From Anarhynchus alexandrinus (taxonomy: Eukaryota; Chordata; Aves; Charadriiformes; Charadriidae), in the NCBI GenBank assembly GCA_008711295.1, contig VUYV01000054.1, positions 336,781 through 400,780 of the forward strand: a DNA stretch of 64,000 nt. The letters run 5' to 3'. The notes beneath the pieces were generated by a model. It was not told the origin of the DNA and did no database searches. It saw nothing but the letters and a program-made list of their open reading frames with translations. Below are positions 39,627-53,000 of the stretch, in pieces (within the stretch, counting starts at the first letter, position 1; each line of letters opens with the position of its first letter). The position numbers were made by a program, and so were the translations under genes.

Positions 39627-40844
39627 AGACACAGCATCCTCTGGGATGTTATAGGTGGCACCCACGCTACTTCCAGCTAGAGTCCTCAGCTGTTCTGTAA
39701 CACTCAGACATCCAGCCACAAGTGGGCAACTCAGTCATGTAAAAGGCAGGAGTTCATAAACTAGACAAATGACTTTGAAGACTCTAAGACTGACCCTGAT
39801 TCTTTCTATAACTTGATCAAGTTTCATGGATTGTGATCCCATAATGTTCTGTTTCCAGAGCCAGGCAATAAGAGCTAGGCACTAAATACCATAATCCAGG
39901 ATTTTCAGGTACTGAGCAGCTGCGTTTTTTATTAGTGTCAATAATGTTGGCACCCAATAACTTTAGCTGTAAATGTTTCCAGCCTAATCCAAATTTTTTC
40001 AACTCATATGAGTTGAACTGCCAAAAATATCTATTGCAATTGTTGCTGCTAGAAAATCAACCACTGAAATGGTATAGTTAATGTTAAACAATAATTTCCT
40101 GTGAAAAAGGAAAAGTTTACTGAGAAAGTCGGACCTGAAACTCACAGGCATCCATAGCACTTTTCTACCAGCTTCTACAAGGGTGAAACAAGGCCATCAA
40201 CAGATGGTGCTCAACAGTCAGTCCCACGTACTTTGGTTCTATGAGCTGGATAGATAAGGGTTTTTTTTGTTTGTTTGTTTTTATAAACCAAGATTAAGAT
40301 TATACCAAGGCTTTGATCTGCTAATCCTAGCACAAGGAATAGTCACAAAAATCACACTGACCAACCATAAATGAAGCAGAAAAACAACCAAAAATTCTAA
40401 ACAACAATGCGGGGAAGCCATAGAGGTGTGCTATCTGTGTGCTTACGCATGGCAGCGTAACAGATGGAAGTAGGGGCTCCCATTGCTTCAGACTGCATAT
40501 TGGAACCATTTGATACAGATATTCTTAGATCTATTCAGTGATTCCACAGATGATGTACTAACCCCTTAAGAAAGGGCCAACAGAAATGTTACCACTTTCA
40601 GATGAATTGCAGTTCTCAAAGAAGGTAGGTATACATCGGAAGAAGGAAGGAAGACATTGCATCAGGGGTAAACAATGAAAGATTTGCCTAAAAGAGTAAT
40701 TTCTAGTATGGTTATCTTCAGGAACTAGATCTGCTAAATATAAGGTGAAAAAAGGGGCTGTAGTAACCTTCACTAACAGCCCACTGCACTGATACTAGAC
40801 CAGAAAAGGGAAATACTTCCAGATGTGGAAAACGTGTAGAGCCT

Positions 40845-40868
40845 AACCAGATTAGCTTTAATCTGGTT
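40845..40868. other. Hairpin with 10-bp perfect stem
   Basis: aaccagatta at 40845-40854 pairs with taatctggtt at 40859-40868 across a four-base loop gctt. There is no T run after it and bacterial-style termination is not relevant here. It is probably a chance or mutation-generated inverted repeat. Confidence 0.7.
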
Positions 40869-43800
40869 TGAATATAACTCAATAGTAGCAGTATCCTCAA
40901 ACAGCAGGAGAAATGGGGAGTTGTACTGTGGAAATAATTGGCGGAGTATGAACCCAGAAGATGTGGAAGTTATCAATATAGAAATTATCAGGTTGATCAA
41001 ATATGAGGCTATGGCTGGCTGGAAAGATAAGAGGCTGTAGAAGCAGAGAAGCAGCACACAACGATGCAAATATCTGCTCCAAATGGAGATTAAGAGCTGT
41101 GCTTTAGAGTGAGGGTACCATCCTCTCTGCACTGGAGCAGTAGAGGACAGTCATGACTAAGCTAATGCGTGTGATTCATATTCCATCTTAGGCCCCAAAA
41201 GATGGGAAACAAACAATTTCATGAACCAAAAAGAGATTAACGCTAATTTTTGAGGACAATTCGCAGAGGGTGATCATGATCATCTTGAGCAGCCTTTGGA
41301 AAGCTTAGTGCATGTCATTTGCCTGCTTGTGTTTAATTTTATGGGTACGTCTTATTTTAAAAAAAGCTAAGAATTCAAGGAGGAGAAAAATTTTTTTTCT
41401 GATGATCCTGCGTGGACCACAGGACTGTAAAGAGGGCTGCATCAAGCGCTGCCTTTGTTTACTTTTGATACAGGATTTGGACACGTTGTTATGGCTAAGG
41501 GTAAAACAGTATAGCATGAAGACCTATTTGTGAAACATTGCCTGTTTTCCCTCACATGGAGATATGTCCTAAGTCCGTTTGACTTAGGGTTGGAAGTGAA
41601 ATAGTATTATATGCTTGCTTAACACTGTTGTATAAAAACAGTAAAACTGGGCTAACTAGTACGTGGTCTGCAACTACTTGAAGGAATCAGATTGCCAGTG
41701 GAGGTAGTGTATTAGAATGAACTTTCCAATTTGCAAATCAAGCAAAAGAATCCAAACACGTATTTCAAACTGTTAAAAATGCCAATCCACAGTCTTGTTC
41801 TGATATGAACAGTAATGAAATTAGGCTGATTTTATGAACAGTATGGTTACATCAGCATTGATCTGATAATTTCTGACTCATTTTTTCACATACACAATGA
41901 ATTTTACTGATCTAAAAGCAAAAGAAAACTCTGGTTACTTGGCCTTATTACTCCACAGGCTTTCACATTAACTGTGTAACTAATTGCAATAGTCCTTTTC
42001 TTTAAAAAAAAAAAAAGCCAAACCCAAATAAAAATCTATTTTCCTAAATACGTTATAGTGTTCTCCACTTCTATGTCTCTGTTGATAGTACAACTTTCTT
42101 TTGTATTCTACTTCAATTTTTCACCTGTGCTCTGAAACATTCTGGTGTACAGCATATTTACACATGATTTTTAAAAGGTTGTGACAGTCTGATATTTTTA
42201 AGTGGAAGGAAATACACTTATCTTTTATGAGAGAACAAATTTAATGTCCAGAGAAACAGACATAAGTAATTCAGACCCATGAAAAATATTTCGTAGGTGT
42301 CATTCACAAGCACTTCCATCTACCTATTTCAAATCACAATCTCTATTCTATCTGAACCTTCCTATTCAGACCTAGGTCCAGGAATTATTAACATGAATCT
42401 AGTAGAGTCATCTGTGAACTAATCCAAATTTCAACCCAGAACAGGTTGCAGTACCTCAGGGAAGTGTTAACAGAGCAGAGAGCCATTCAGACATCAGGCT
42501 TGACTTCATTTCAACTTGACAGCAGCAGAAAGTCACCCTGCCACCAAATACATAGTCTTCAATTTGTGCAAAAGCAACACTTTATTACCCTTCCAGTTCT
42601 TCAGTCATATATGTATACATCACGTAGATTACTAGCACAGATGGCATACTTATTATCACTTTGGACAGAGGCCACAGAGGTCCTGAATAAACATGATTTC
42701 CTATTAGCCACAGCTAAAAGACATTAATGAGTTATGTAGTAAATTCAGTTGTAGCAGAAAGTAATAGCCACATGTATTTAAAAGTGGTTGAAAATGTTAT
42801 TTACAAAAGTATATGGGTGTATTCTTTTAATACCAATGTTCATCCAATTATTTTTTAATAATTGATCTTTGCTAGCTCAGGTTTTTATTCCATTTACTAC
42901 AAAGAAACACCCTTCCTCTTTCCTCTTGTAATGCCTTGCGCTGCTTATAGAAGCAGCTGTTGGAACACACACATTGTGTCTGTCCCCTGGGCAAAATAAA
43001 GACTAATCTTACAACAAGTATAGACAGGCTGGAGGGGTCACTTGTGCTGGAGGGAGTCATAGTTGGCTTTTCAACTGCAAGGCTTCATTTCTGCCATGAT
43101 GACAAGCTTTTATAAACCTGAGCTTTATATCTTGCCCTCTCTACTTTCTGTGGTTCATACAGTCATTTGTCATAAGCTAACCTAAAAATCATGTCGTGTG
43201 TGGACTCAGACAGTGAGCAAAGAAACAAAATGGCATACTTAGTGCAGGAAAAAGAGTTTATACATTGTTAAAAGTTCAAAAACTTGATTTTTCTTTTCCA
43301 GAAAGTTTGTGCATTTACTGAAGATGCTCTTCAGTTGTACAGCTAACAGTGGCCTTGGACAACACAGGTGAAAAAAAGCACATGATTCGTTTAGTCATAT
43401 TGTAGTTATAAGTCATGCCACTGGCTATGAATGGAACTGATGCACAACTGCATATTCCAGTGTTGATTTCCATAAGACCTTGATGGAAGTTACGCACTTT
43501 TCAGGTGGCTGATAATCCCATCTTTCCCTTCCAGCAATTAGTACAACCGATTTTAACTTCTACTGAAGACCTATTGAAATTGACTAAAAGACTTTGATCA
43601 GCTTTGGATCAGATGCAGCATATGAGAGATAGAGATACATGAAAGCTCCCACCTCTTTAAACACAAGAAAAACTGAAAACAGCAGATGACATGAAAACCT
43701 CATTTCTCTTTGAAGTCAGTCTGATTCATCAACTCTGGTGGGCAGAAACGCTTATAAAATTTTAATTTCCTATGCCTTTAAACTTATTTTAGTCCATTTG

Positions 43801-44649
43801 CCCTATACAAAACAGAAGGTAATGAAACCAAGGTTTCATCTATCAAAATCTAGAAGTGTTCAGCTAATTATGCATGTTTACTAAGTACAGAATTCTGCCA
43901 CTACACAGATAACAAAAATAGAGAATTATGTACTTTAAAAAATAGAGTGCTGGAGCAATTATATAAAAATCTTACAGTATTTTAAAATTAATTTAAAAAA
44001 ATACTATTAATTACTTTTTGAAGTGTCTTTCAAATAGAAAAAGTAATCTGTGAAGATGACTGATTAATGCAATAGTCAGAAGATACATCGTAACTCAGAA
44101 TATCCTTTCCCAGGCCATCTGTTGGCCTTGTGTTCATCTGCCTGACATGGTCTCTGTCCACAGCTAGTGCATAAAGCTAGAATCTGTGACACATGGGGAT
44201 CATTTACCATAGACAATAGTCTCCAAGAGCATGTGTCAACCTGCATATTGGAACCATCCTTAGGTTCCAAGAGAGAAGTAAAATTTTATCCTTGTATTCA
44301 TAATAAACCATTGCTTTTGGAATGCCATTTTCATCCAAGCTATTTTGTAAACAAACAAGACATCAAGGAATAAGTGGTGCTTAAATAGACTACACAAAAG
44401 AATGAGTTTGAGACCCAGTGCTGATTACCTTCATTCTCCTCTTCAACAGAAGAGACATTCAAGCATTTTTTAAAAATAAGGCTTGAATAGAAGGTAATGG
44501 CTGGGTCTGCCAAAAACAGTTGGCTTCTCAACAGCTGCTTCAAAATAAAAGACTACTAGAGAGTACCAAATTTAACTCTTGTAACCATACTGAGATGTCT
44601 GAAAATTTGTTTGTGATAGAGCAACCTAAACCCTGTTAGGTTGCATTGC

Positions 44650-44945
44650 TGGGGCCCCTGTAGGTACTGCAGGGCTGCCATTAGGAGGATATCTCTTCTC
44701 CAGGCTGAACAAGCCCTGTTCCCTCACCTTCTCACCACAGGGCCTCTGCTTCTGCCCCCGACCATTTTGCTGGCCCTCTACTGAACTCACTCCAGTTTAT
44801 CCATGTCTTTGCTGTATTAGGGGGCCAAAAACTGTCACTGGTCGCCACTGAGAAAAGCCTAGGTCCATCTTCTTTCCCTTCAGGTATTTATTTGCATTAA
44901 TAAGAAGATCACTTCCCTCAGGTGACTGCTTTTTTATGGCAGAAT
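44650..44945 (-). mobile_element. CR1 LINE 3' fragment(s), inverted
   Basis: The plus strand reads as the reverse complement of the end of a CR1 LINE: 'cccctgtaggtactgcagg', 'tctcttctccaggctgaacaa', a 'gcctctg' region, 'ctcactccag' and 'ccatgtctttgctgtatta' followed by ggggcc. In known CR1 copies these correspond to the 3' part of the second open frame just before the 3' untranslated end. After about 44865, 'cttcaggtatttatttgcattaataag' followed by 'atcacttccctcag' resembles the same part of the family again, so a second piece of CR1 may abut the first. The copy is old, with many differences and no intact 3' microsatellite end. It is truncated at both ends. Confidence 0.8.
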
Positions 44946-47900
44946 CAATAAGATTCCATATCGATCAGATTAGATTACAGGCACCATACAACTCTCATTT
45001 TGTTAAACTAACAAATACAACAGATACACAAAGTAGATGAGCAACCAGGCAAAATTTTGCACTTTTGCACTGAAGTGTTCCTTTCTTTTTGCCAAATTTT
45101 TAGGACATCAAGAAATTAAGAATTCTATCAACACTTTTTTGTACCTAACAGCTACTAAACAAAGACAATTTATTTTATACATAGTGAAAGTATTTGCCAT
45201 TACCCGCATGGGTGAAAAATAGTTGGAATGTTGCTAACATAATTGAAACAAACTGTTCTATACTGTAGCCAGTTGTAACAATAAAAACCATCATATAAAG
45301 CTCAACTGGTTGACGTAAAATTAAAACCATAATAATTACTTGATGTACAAAATGAAAAATTCCATTTATCAGCCATAAAGTGTCATAAAAAGTCATAAAA
45401 TGCAGAAGAATAAGTTTTCACCCTACTTTACAGCAGAGAACTTTCAAAATAGTTGGCCTGGTTATGAACAGTGCCTCTACTCAGATTTCAAACAGATTCA
45501 ACAATGGAACTGCAAGAGCCAACATTATAACATCATCCTAGACACTAAAGAATCTGTTTGCAGACCTTCAATGTTCAAATGTAGAGATTTCCAAAGACGC
45601 CTGAGGCCCATTTAGCAAATGGCTAATTCTCAGAAATGCATGCAGTCATAAGTATTAGATACTATTTAAACATCCACATATTCAAACACTTAACCTGAAT
45701 GTTCCAAAATTCTTTCAAATTGGACAGGAAATGATACAAGGATTTCATTATACATCTTGTACTTTTTAGCTCCATTTGGGCCAATAATTAGAGCTTTCCC
45801 TGCAACTTTTGACACTGCCATCTGGTTCTGGTTTAGGTAACGCGCACCCTATGATCCCAAGCATAATAAGGGACCTCAATATTTTTTTCCTCCAGCAGCT
45901 CTGCTGGACTTCTATAGGAAGAACAGCAAATCTAGATGAGAACAGTATAACAATATGTTTGTTCATAACCTCAACCAAATAACTTGGACCAGTTACTAGA
46001 ATAATGGTTATGCACTAACAGGAGATTGCTAAATGTTCCATCTGTTGTTCACCAGCAAACTATCCACCATATCAATGTTGCAAGAAACGCCACAGTTGGA
46101 CTGTCTGCCCTTTTGTAGTGCTCTACATTTTTGATAAAATCATTGCATATTACCATCCTCAGTTTTTACAATCAGTGATATAAAGACAAAGGCCAATGAT
46201 TTCAGCAGCCAGAAATCTGAATTGCTGCTGCAGTGACTAGAATGAAATTTCTTCAAAGGTCTTAAGATGAATATTGAGGTAAACCCCCTTTAAATGACAG
46301 TAATAGCAAGCACCTTGACCTAGTTTTCAAAAATAGTATAAGAGCTGCAAATGGAAGATGGATTCCTAATCTCTTGGAATCCTTTGGAAATCTGAGTTTG
46401 TTTTCTCTATAAACCAGCCAATAGATGAAGCAATTTCTATCCATTTCAGTCAAAGGCACACCAGTCAAACATCTAATTTTTCTTGAATAACATCCCCCTT
46501 AAAATCATGTATTTGAGAGTACTTTTCCATGCAGCTTGTACTGAGTTTCTTTTTGCTAAGTGAAGAAGTGATTAATACACAGTGATTTATCATACACTGG
46601 TTCTTTCAACATGATATAAACTGATGTGAATATTTTTCTGAACCAAATTAGTTCGTACATTTAATAAAACACAGTAACCATAACTACCGGATCAAGTGGA
46701 TGTTGCTAATGCAGAAAGTAATCAGAGAGACAGCATTTTGTTGTAGATTAAACATGCCTACAATATCAGTTTCTACTGTTCATGTCACCACTAAGCACTT
46801 CCAGCTGCTATGCAGTATCAAACCAGACAGACCCTCAAATGTTGCACTCAACTTTCCCAGGACATGCCTACTGTTATGCAAGTGAGAAGTAGCATCAAGG
46901 GTCAAAACTGGCATAACAGAGAGAACTGTAATTTTCAGTGTCGTGGGCATATTCATCTCTCTTGATAATGGACTTCCCATGGCACTGCTTTCACAAACCT
47001 TCTATGTACTTAGTGTATGATAACCAGTTTAAAGCAGGATGTTTCAGTTTAACTTAGCTACTGGTATCGCTACTCATGTAGCATGGATTTTCATACAAGA
47101 TCATTTACACTTCACTTTTGTGACTGCAATGAAAACCTAGTTTTAAGCCACCAAAAAGTAAGGATCAAATCACTGTTTCAGTTTCTTTACTTGCCAGAAT
47201 TACACTGATTTCCTTAGCTCATTAAAGCCCACGGCAGAGAAAGCTAGCCTTTCTTTCTACAAAAAAGAACAGGTGTGATCATAAAATTTAAAGTGAAGTT
47301 TTAAAAAACAAAACTAGGGTAAATGTTAAGCTTTATTGTACCATAATTATTTTACTTCTTCACTGTGAATACAATTGGTAAAAAATTAAATCATATCCAC
47401 TTTGCAAGGAGCTTATCAGATCAAATCTTATCAACTCATTCCACTACAAATACAAAGTTCCTCATCTTTTTCACTCCTTAAGCTACACTTCCACATATCT
47501 GATACTGTCTTAATCTTCATTAAGAAGAAATTAATGGATTTTAAGATGTCTTTATGGTACATACACGTTTTGCTCTAAACACCGGACAGATTGTACCATT
47601 AAAATATGGTCTTGGTCCAATGCTGTAATTACAGTCACATAAAGTTAAGCACAGAGGTAGTACAATATTGAGGATATCTGCAACTCAACATGCCCTGAAG
47701 ATCAGCTTATACAGGTGCTTGCGGGAATGCTGTTTTGTCTTTTCTCAGAAGAAATATTGTCACTAAAACAGAAGGTTTATGGCAAAAAACAATTGACTAA
47801 ATCAACCATGCACATAACAACTGACCAAAACAGAGCAAACTACTTTTTTCCTCATACGCTCTATCATTATATCTTCACAAATAATATGTCCATTGCTTTG

Positions 47901-48173
47901 CTCTTTATAAGTAATGCCGTACAATACAAAGAAGTCTTTTACTAGGGACTAAAACTGCTATTTGGGATTGTCTGAACTCTTTCCACCTTACTCATGCCAC
48001 ATACATTTGTCACTAGCTTCCCACAGATAAGCTGATCACATATGGATCACTTTTGTTTTTGGAAAGCACCATTCAGCATTTACTTAAACACCCACAATAT
48101 GAGACAGTTGAGACATTTCTCCTTTAAAAAAAAAAAAAATCATTTTTGAGCATATACAACTATGTCAGATAAA

Positions 48174-48217
48174 CCAAATGAAAGTAAATCATAACCCAAA
48201 TGAAAGTAAATAATAAC
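48174..48217. repeat. 22-bp tandem duplication
   Basis: ccaaatgaaagtaaat followed by cataac (48174-48195) is repeated immediately at 48196-48217 with a single c-to-a difference. The near identity indicates a recent or slowly diverging slippage event. Confidence 0.85.
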
Positions 48218-48640
48218 ATTTATTTAATTCAAAAGGTTAATTTACTATTTATATTACTTTCCTGCCCATGGTGTTCGTTGCACAGAATGCAGCACTGGCC
48301 CCAGCCTTTGCAGCAACTCAAGAACAGCTCTTCTTCCACAGATGTCCCAATTTGCTGCAGTTGCATAACCCTTGGAGAAAGTAAGCCAAAAGAGTGAGAT
48401 CAGGACAAGGCTTGGCTTCAACCCATAACTGAATCACCGACCCTTGCTGAACCAATCTCATTTTGCACTCCTGCAAAAGCACTCCTGGAATTTTCCATTT
48501 TATCAGCAGAGGTATGCATAATATGACATACAAAAATTCAGCATGTTTCATAGATTGATGAAGGTTTATAAAAACTGTATTTAAACATTATTTTTGTAAA
48601 AAAAAAAACACTAGCTATGGAAAGTGTACCATATTACCAA

Positions 48641-48710
48641 CCAGAAAGTTGAGACTCGGTAAAATGCATTACTACCCCATGATCACACATAAAGTTAATG
48701 GCAAAGAAGT
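48641..48710. repeat. Possible MIR-type SINE remnant
   Basis: The order gaaagttgagactcggtaa, then cccatgatcacacataaagttaatggcaaagaa, is reminiscent of the conserved core of MIR elements (a gaaactgaggctc word, then a cccaaggtcacacagc word, then aagtggcagag). Bird genomes keep a few such remnants. The match is loose and I would not rely on it without a profile search. Confidence 0.25.
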
Positions 48711-50022
48711 AAATACATCCAAATATATTAATTCTCAGTCACGCGCCTCAATGAAATAAATGGATTTGAAATCAGATACAGTAAAACAAATGACTGTTTG
48801 GGCTGACTGTGTCAACCAACCATGGCTACCATAGTAGCTTGTCAGAATTCAGCAGAATTTCCTATACACAATGAAGATGTGAACTGAAGCATCAAGATAG
48901 TGATTCCTCTGCAAGCCTTTGCAAACCATGAGGTAGGAGTAGCTGTATTTACCTGTATACATGTAGAAAGTAAAGACTTCAGCAGCTTATCAAACTAGTC
49001 AGACACACAAAAAAAATTGGCCAACTTCTGTAGTGAGTTGGATGTCATACAGGCCACAGTGACCTCCACTGAAATTGAAAAATTACAGGAGACCGATAAC
49101 AGCAGTGGAAAGTTAAAGATGCAGAAATTACTACTCGTGGTTGGAACTCAGTTTTTGGTCAGAATACTGAGACTTCTACAACTGCTGATATCAAAGTAAT
49201 AGCAATAGGAGAGAAGAAAAAACTAGAAGTTTCGTTTATATGTGCGTTCCTCAAGAAATAAGTAATTTTTTTCATGGTATCCTATTTTCACAGAAACAAC
49301 CAAAGTTGGGAAGAGACTTTACTTCCTTTTGACCCTCATACTTTGCTTTATTTTATGCTTCCTAACATTTAACTCCAAATAGTAAAATTGCAGACAATAC
49401 TTCAGCCTTGCTGACCAAAAGTCCAACACACAGCAGCAGCTGCTTCAGAAGAAGGTGTAAAAGGATGCCACTGCAGCTAAAGGTGGAAAAAAACCAATTT
49501 CTCAAAGCAGAAAGATTCAACCTAGAACTGCTAGACAACTGCTTAAGTGCCTCAACAAACAGAGAATTAACAAAAAAATAACATGAGAAAAGATCACATG
49601 ATTCGGCCTTCCAGGACTGTAGATCTCAGGTACACAGTAAAGGGCTTTCAAGCATCACTACTAATGCCTCCCTCGCATCGTTTTCAGGCAACCAATGTTT
49701 CAAGGACCCAATATTAGTACATATGTTCATGTGTATGTCCCTTCTCCAGAACGCAGCCCATTTGCAATTCCTGTCCTGTATCTTGCAATCTGAGAATGAA
49801 GATTTACATCACGAGGCTCTGTGTTTTTATCTATCTAGCTATCTACACACATATAAAAGTGCAGGTAACAGTACTTTAACTAGTTGGATTAGAGCTAATT
49901 GAAATTATACAAACTAGATGCAAACTGATAATCCATGGTTAACCCCTGTGGTTGAGATTACTATTTTAAAAAAAAATATTAGGGAGGCAGCCTCTCCCTT
50001 TCAATTGCTCTGTGTTTCTGGT

Positions 50023-50080
50023 AGTCAGTGGGGTGTTACATCAATGGATGTAACGTCATTGATGTAACACCCCACTGACT
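50023..50080. repeat. Perfect 24-bp inverted repeat with 10-base spacer
   Basis: The left arm runs 50023-50046 (starting agtcagtgggg, ending catcaatg) and is exactly the reverse complement of the right arm at 50057-50080 (starting cattgatgtaac, ending cactgact). The spacer is gatgtaacgt. Pairing stops abruptly on the outer side. The right arm and the sequence after it (acttcatcgaactgagg, then ttttgatccag) look like a worn copy of the ancient amniote repeat that contains 'cactgacttcaatgg', so the left arm is probably the new inverted copy. Perfect identity over 24 bp means the event is recent or repaired between arms. A transcript of either strand would fold into a stable hairpin, but it is short for a miRNA precursor. 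Confidence 0.95.
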
Positions 50081-53000
50081 TCATCGAACTGAGGTTTTGA
50101 TCCAGTCTCTTCTCGTTTCAGTGATCCCATCTGCATCACTTAGGCTAATAAGTCACAGCTATTTTACAAAATAATTGTAATTGGCAAATTACAGAATTCT
50201 TTAAAAGTATAGTAAAAATTACAACAGATATTTTCCCTATTAAATTATTTTAATACTTGTACTTACAATATCAATGGAACAGAGTATTAAAGTGAAAAAA
50301 ATAAAATCTAACCTACTGTTCTTTTACTATAGTGCTTAATTTTGAAGATTATAATCATCGTCCTCACACATTTTTCATTGATTATATAGATGAATTATTT
50401 TAATTCAGTCTTGCTGCATTATATGTGTGTATTAGGGAAAGTAATTATAATGGAAAGTAGATGGCAATAAATGAGGGGGAAAAGGCACATAATTTTCAGT
50501 GTGTACACAGATACTAACCAAAGATGTTTACTTAATTTTATCAAAGCAATATCTCTGGAAATTAAAACTTTAATGAAAGCAATAACTGAAGCATAAGCAA
50601 AACAATATTAAAGCCCCAATATAATTTTTCATTATATTAAAGGTTTAAAACTGTTTTCCGTTTTTAATTCTACAGTGCACTCAAAGGAAGTTATTAGTTT
50701 TTAATATTATTATTCAGTTGTACATACTTGGAGAACAATCTACACATATAACGTCGCTGGGGAGTAATGCAAGCAACAAACTGTAAAAGCTCAAAAATGA
50801 TCAGTACCGAATATGCGAGAGTATTTTAATAACTGGAATGAGGCTTTTTGTTATTAATGATATGCATCAAAACCAGTGCTGCCAATTCCCACAATAAGAG
50901 CATTAAGATTCATTTCATAACTACTAGGAAGTCTCTTTGCAATTCTTCAAATTAAAAACTCTTCATTTTTATAATGAACAATATGACTTATCGAATGATT
51001 GCAGTTTTTCAAAGGCTAATATCTAGCCATTCAAGATTCACTTTTGACACAGAAGTAGTCCTGTAATAAATTGGTTATAAAAGAAGAAACAGGAATATAC
51101 ATTACAATTAACCTTTTTATTTCCCTTTATTTTGATATGAGTTCATCATTTTAATTTGTAAAAACATTAGGTTGAATCCCAAAATATAAAGAGTTAGAAC
51201 ATTTTGCAAGGTAAATGGAGGTTTTGTTTGTTTTTAATTTGCAGCAAATCTACTCTTCTGAGATTGTCTGTCAACGTAGAATAGCTGCTAGGAGATTTCC
51301 CAGTTCCCCTTCACAGAAAAATACCAACCTTACATTTCTCGAAAAGGACACTTGAATTTTTTATTAGTATCAAATCAGCAGTAACTTAGCAAGTTTGATA
51401 TGTCAATTTACTTTCATATAAAATTCTCATTTAATTTTTCTGCCTTGGAAGAACAAAATGTACCTGAATTCTGTGCATGGGGGAAGCTTAATTTTCTGCA
51501 GAACATTATATAAAATCAGCTTGTTTCCTTTTAAAAAAAGGAAAAAAATACCATTTTGGGAAAATTACAATGCATGTTTAAAACATTAGAAAAAAAAGGC
51601 AGTTCCATCATTTCAGCAAATTGCAAGTTATAAAGAAAAAAAAGGCTAAAAACAATACCATAAACTCCTGGGAATTACAAATTATCAAGGTACACCTTGT
51701 GTCCACAAATCAGCAGTAGAACGTGGCAGTCAGCAGATACAGCATAATTCAGTGGGAATTACAGGTGCTCGATAGTAAAATAAAGCATTATCTGCTAATA
51801 ATAGTTTCACATAGGATGAATCAACCCCTCTGCCACAACAAACGAAACTTTAAAAGAATCATTATAAACGAGAAATATGAAATGAGAGCTCAGAGAGGAG
51901 GAAAACAAAGAAGAAAAACAAGACCTTAAATTTCTCACCAGGGCTTAAATATCTCTACCATTTCTCTTTCCAACTCATCCCACTGATTTATCTGGCTTAA
52001 GGGACTTACTTCAGATTATATGGATCAATGAGAGATGCATGGTTCTTACCAGTCAATTTATTTTGATTCTCTCAAACATAGGTCTCTGCAAAACAAGTTA
52101 TACGTACACACCTTGTGACATCAAGATAAGGTATTCCTTTTGGTACATTATTTGCCCTGCTTTTCTCTCTATAGATGCTGCTAAAACAGAGAATGCTCCA
52201 ATCTTACTAAGCATGTAATTGGTCTGTTAGTGCCTATAGAATTGCTGGTTGCATTTGATTTCTGAGGAGATTGTGAAGGGATGACAGTTTCATAGTATAA
52301 GGTAGTTTATAGATGACCAATGTAACAGACTCTTAGACTAACTAGTAAGCTAACTCTCTTCTACAGAAAGTACTCTGCTATTGCAATAGCCAAGACATAT
52401 TCCTGAAATCTGTTAACTCTATATTCCTTACACAAACACCGTGAATCAAAAGTATTTCCTTCCCTCAGCATCATTTCATTATTAAAAAAAAAATTATATT
52501 GTTCAGAGCTAAGAGTCTCCTGCTGTTCAACGATTATTAGCAATTAACATTTCCACACCCATTGTATAAGTCTCTCCATAAGCCTTTGTAAATCTATAAA
52601 ACTAACTGGACATTTGTTCAGCCAAATGAGTATAATTCTTTGACTGTAAAGGAACATAAAGCAAAACTATTATAGACTAATGCATAATTATGCAAAATAC
52701 ATTTGAATCACTACTGCTCATTATAAAGAACTGACCCTAGGCCATTCAGAATATACAATACTAGTAATAAAATTGTTAACTTCAGTCCATCTAGCAGTTT
52801 TTGTTGATAAAATGATCTACCACACAAAAAGTGTTGTTACATGATTAATTTCATGCAAAAAGCATCAACTTTCATTCCCCAAAATCACTCATTATGTAAT
52901 CTCACTCACTGAATATGTCCTAAAGGATTTCATTTGTGTTTTAAGGGCAATTACATTATCTTATCTTTCTTCATCAATAATCCAGTTTCTTAGCTGTGCT

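Larger units (their letters stand above)
37059..44649. other. A+T-rich noncoding DNA, no gene seen
   Basis: No gene is recognisable. It includes a quadruplex-type G tract at 39600-39626, a T/GTTT run at about 40261-40282, and a 10-bp-stem hairpin at 40845-40868. Open frames of up to 119 codons occur on the minus strand at 40773-41132, with hydrophobic but family-less translations. Nothing else stands out. Confidence 0.6.

Noticed and set aside
40845..40868. Hairpin considered as a miRNA precursor
   Set aside because: The 10-bp stem is far too short for Drosha and Dicer processing.
40773..41132. 119-codon hydrophobic minus-strand frame
   Set aside because: Its first codons are not well placed for initiation, the hydrophobic stretches follow from T-rich codons, and no family is recognisable.
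50023..50080. Inverted repeat considered as a MITE or a CRISPR-like unit
   Set aside because: There is only one unit, no flanking target duplication is visible and the host is a vertebrate; a template-switch origin fits better.
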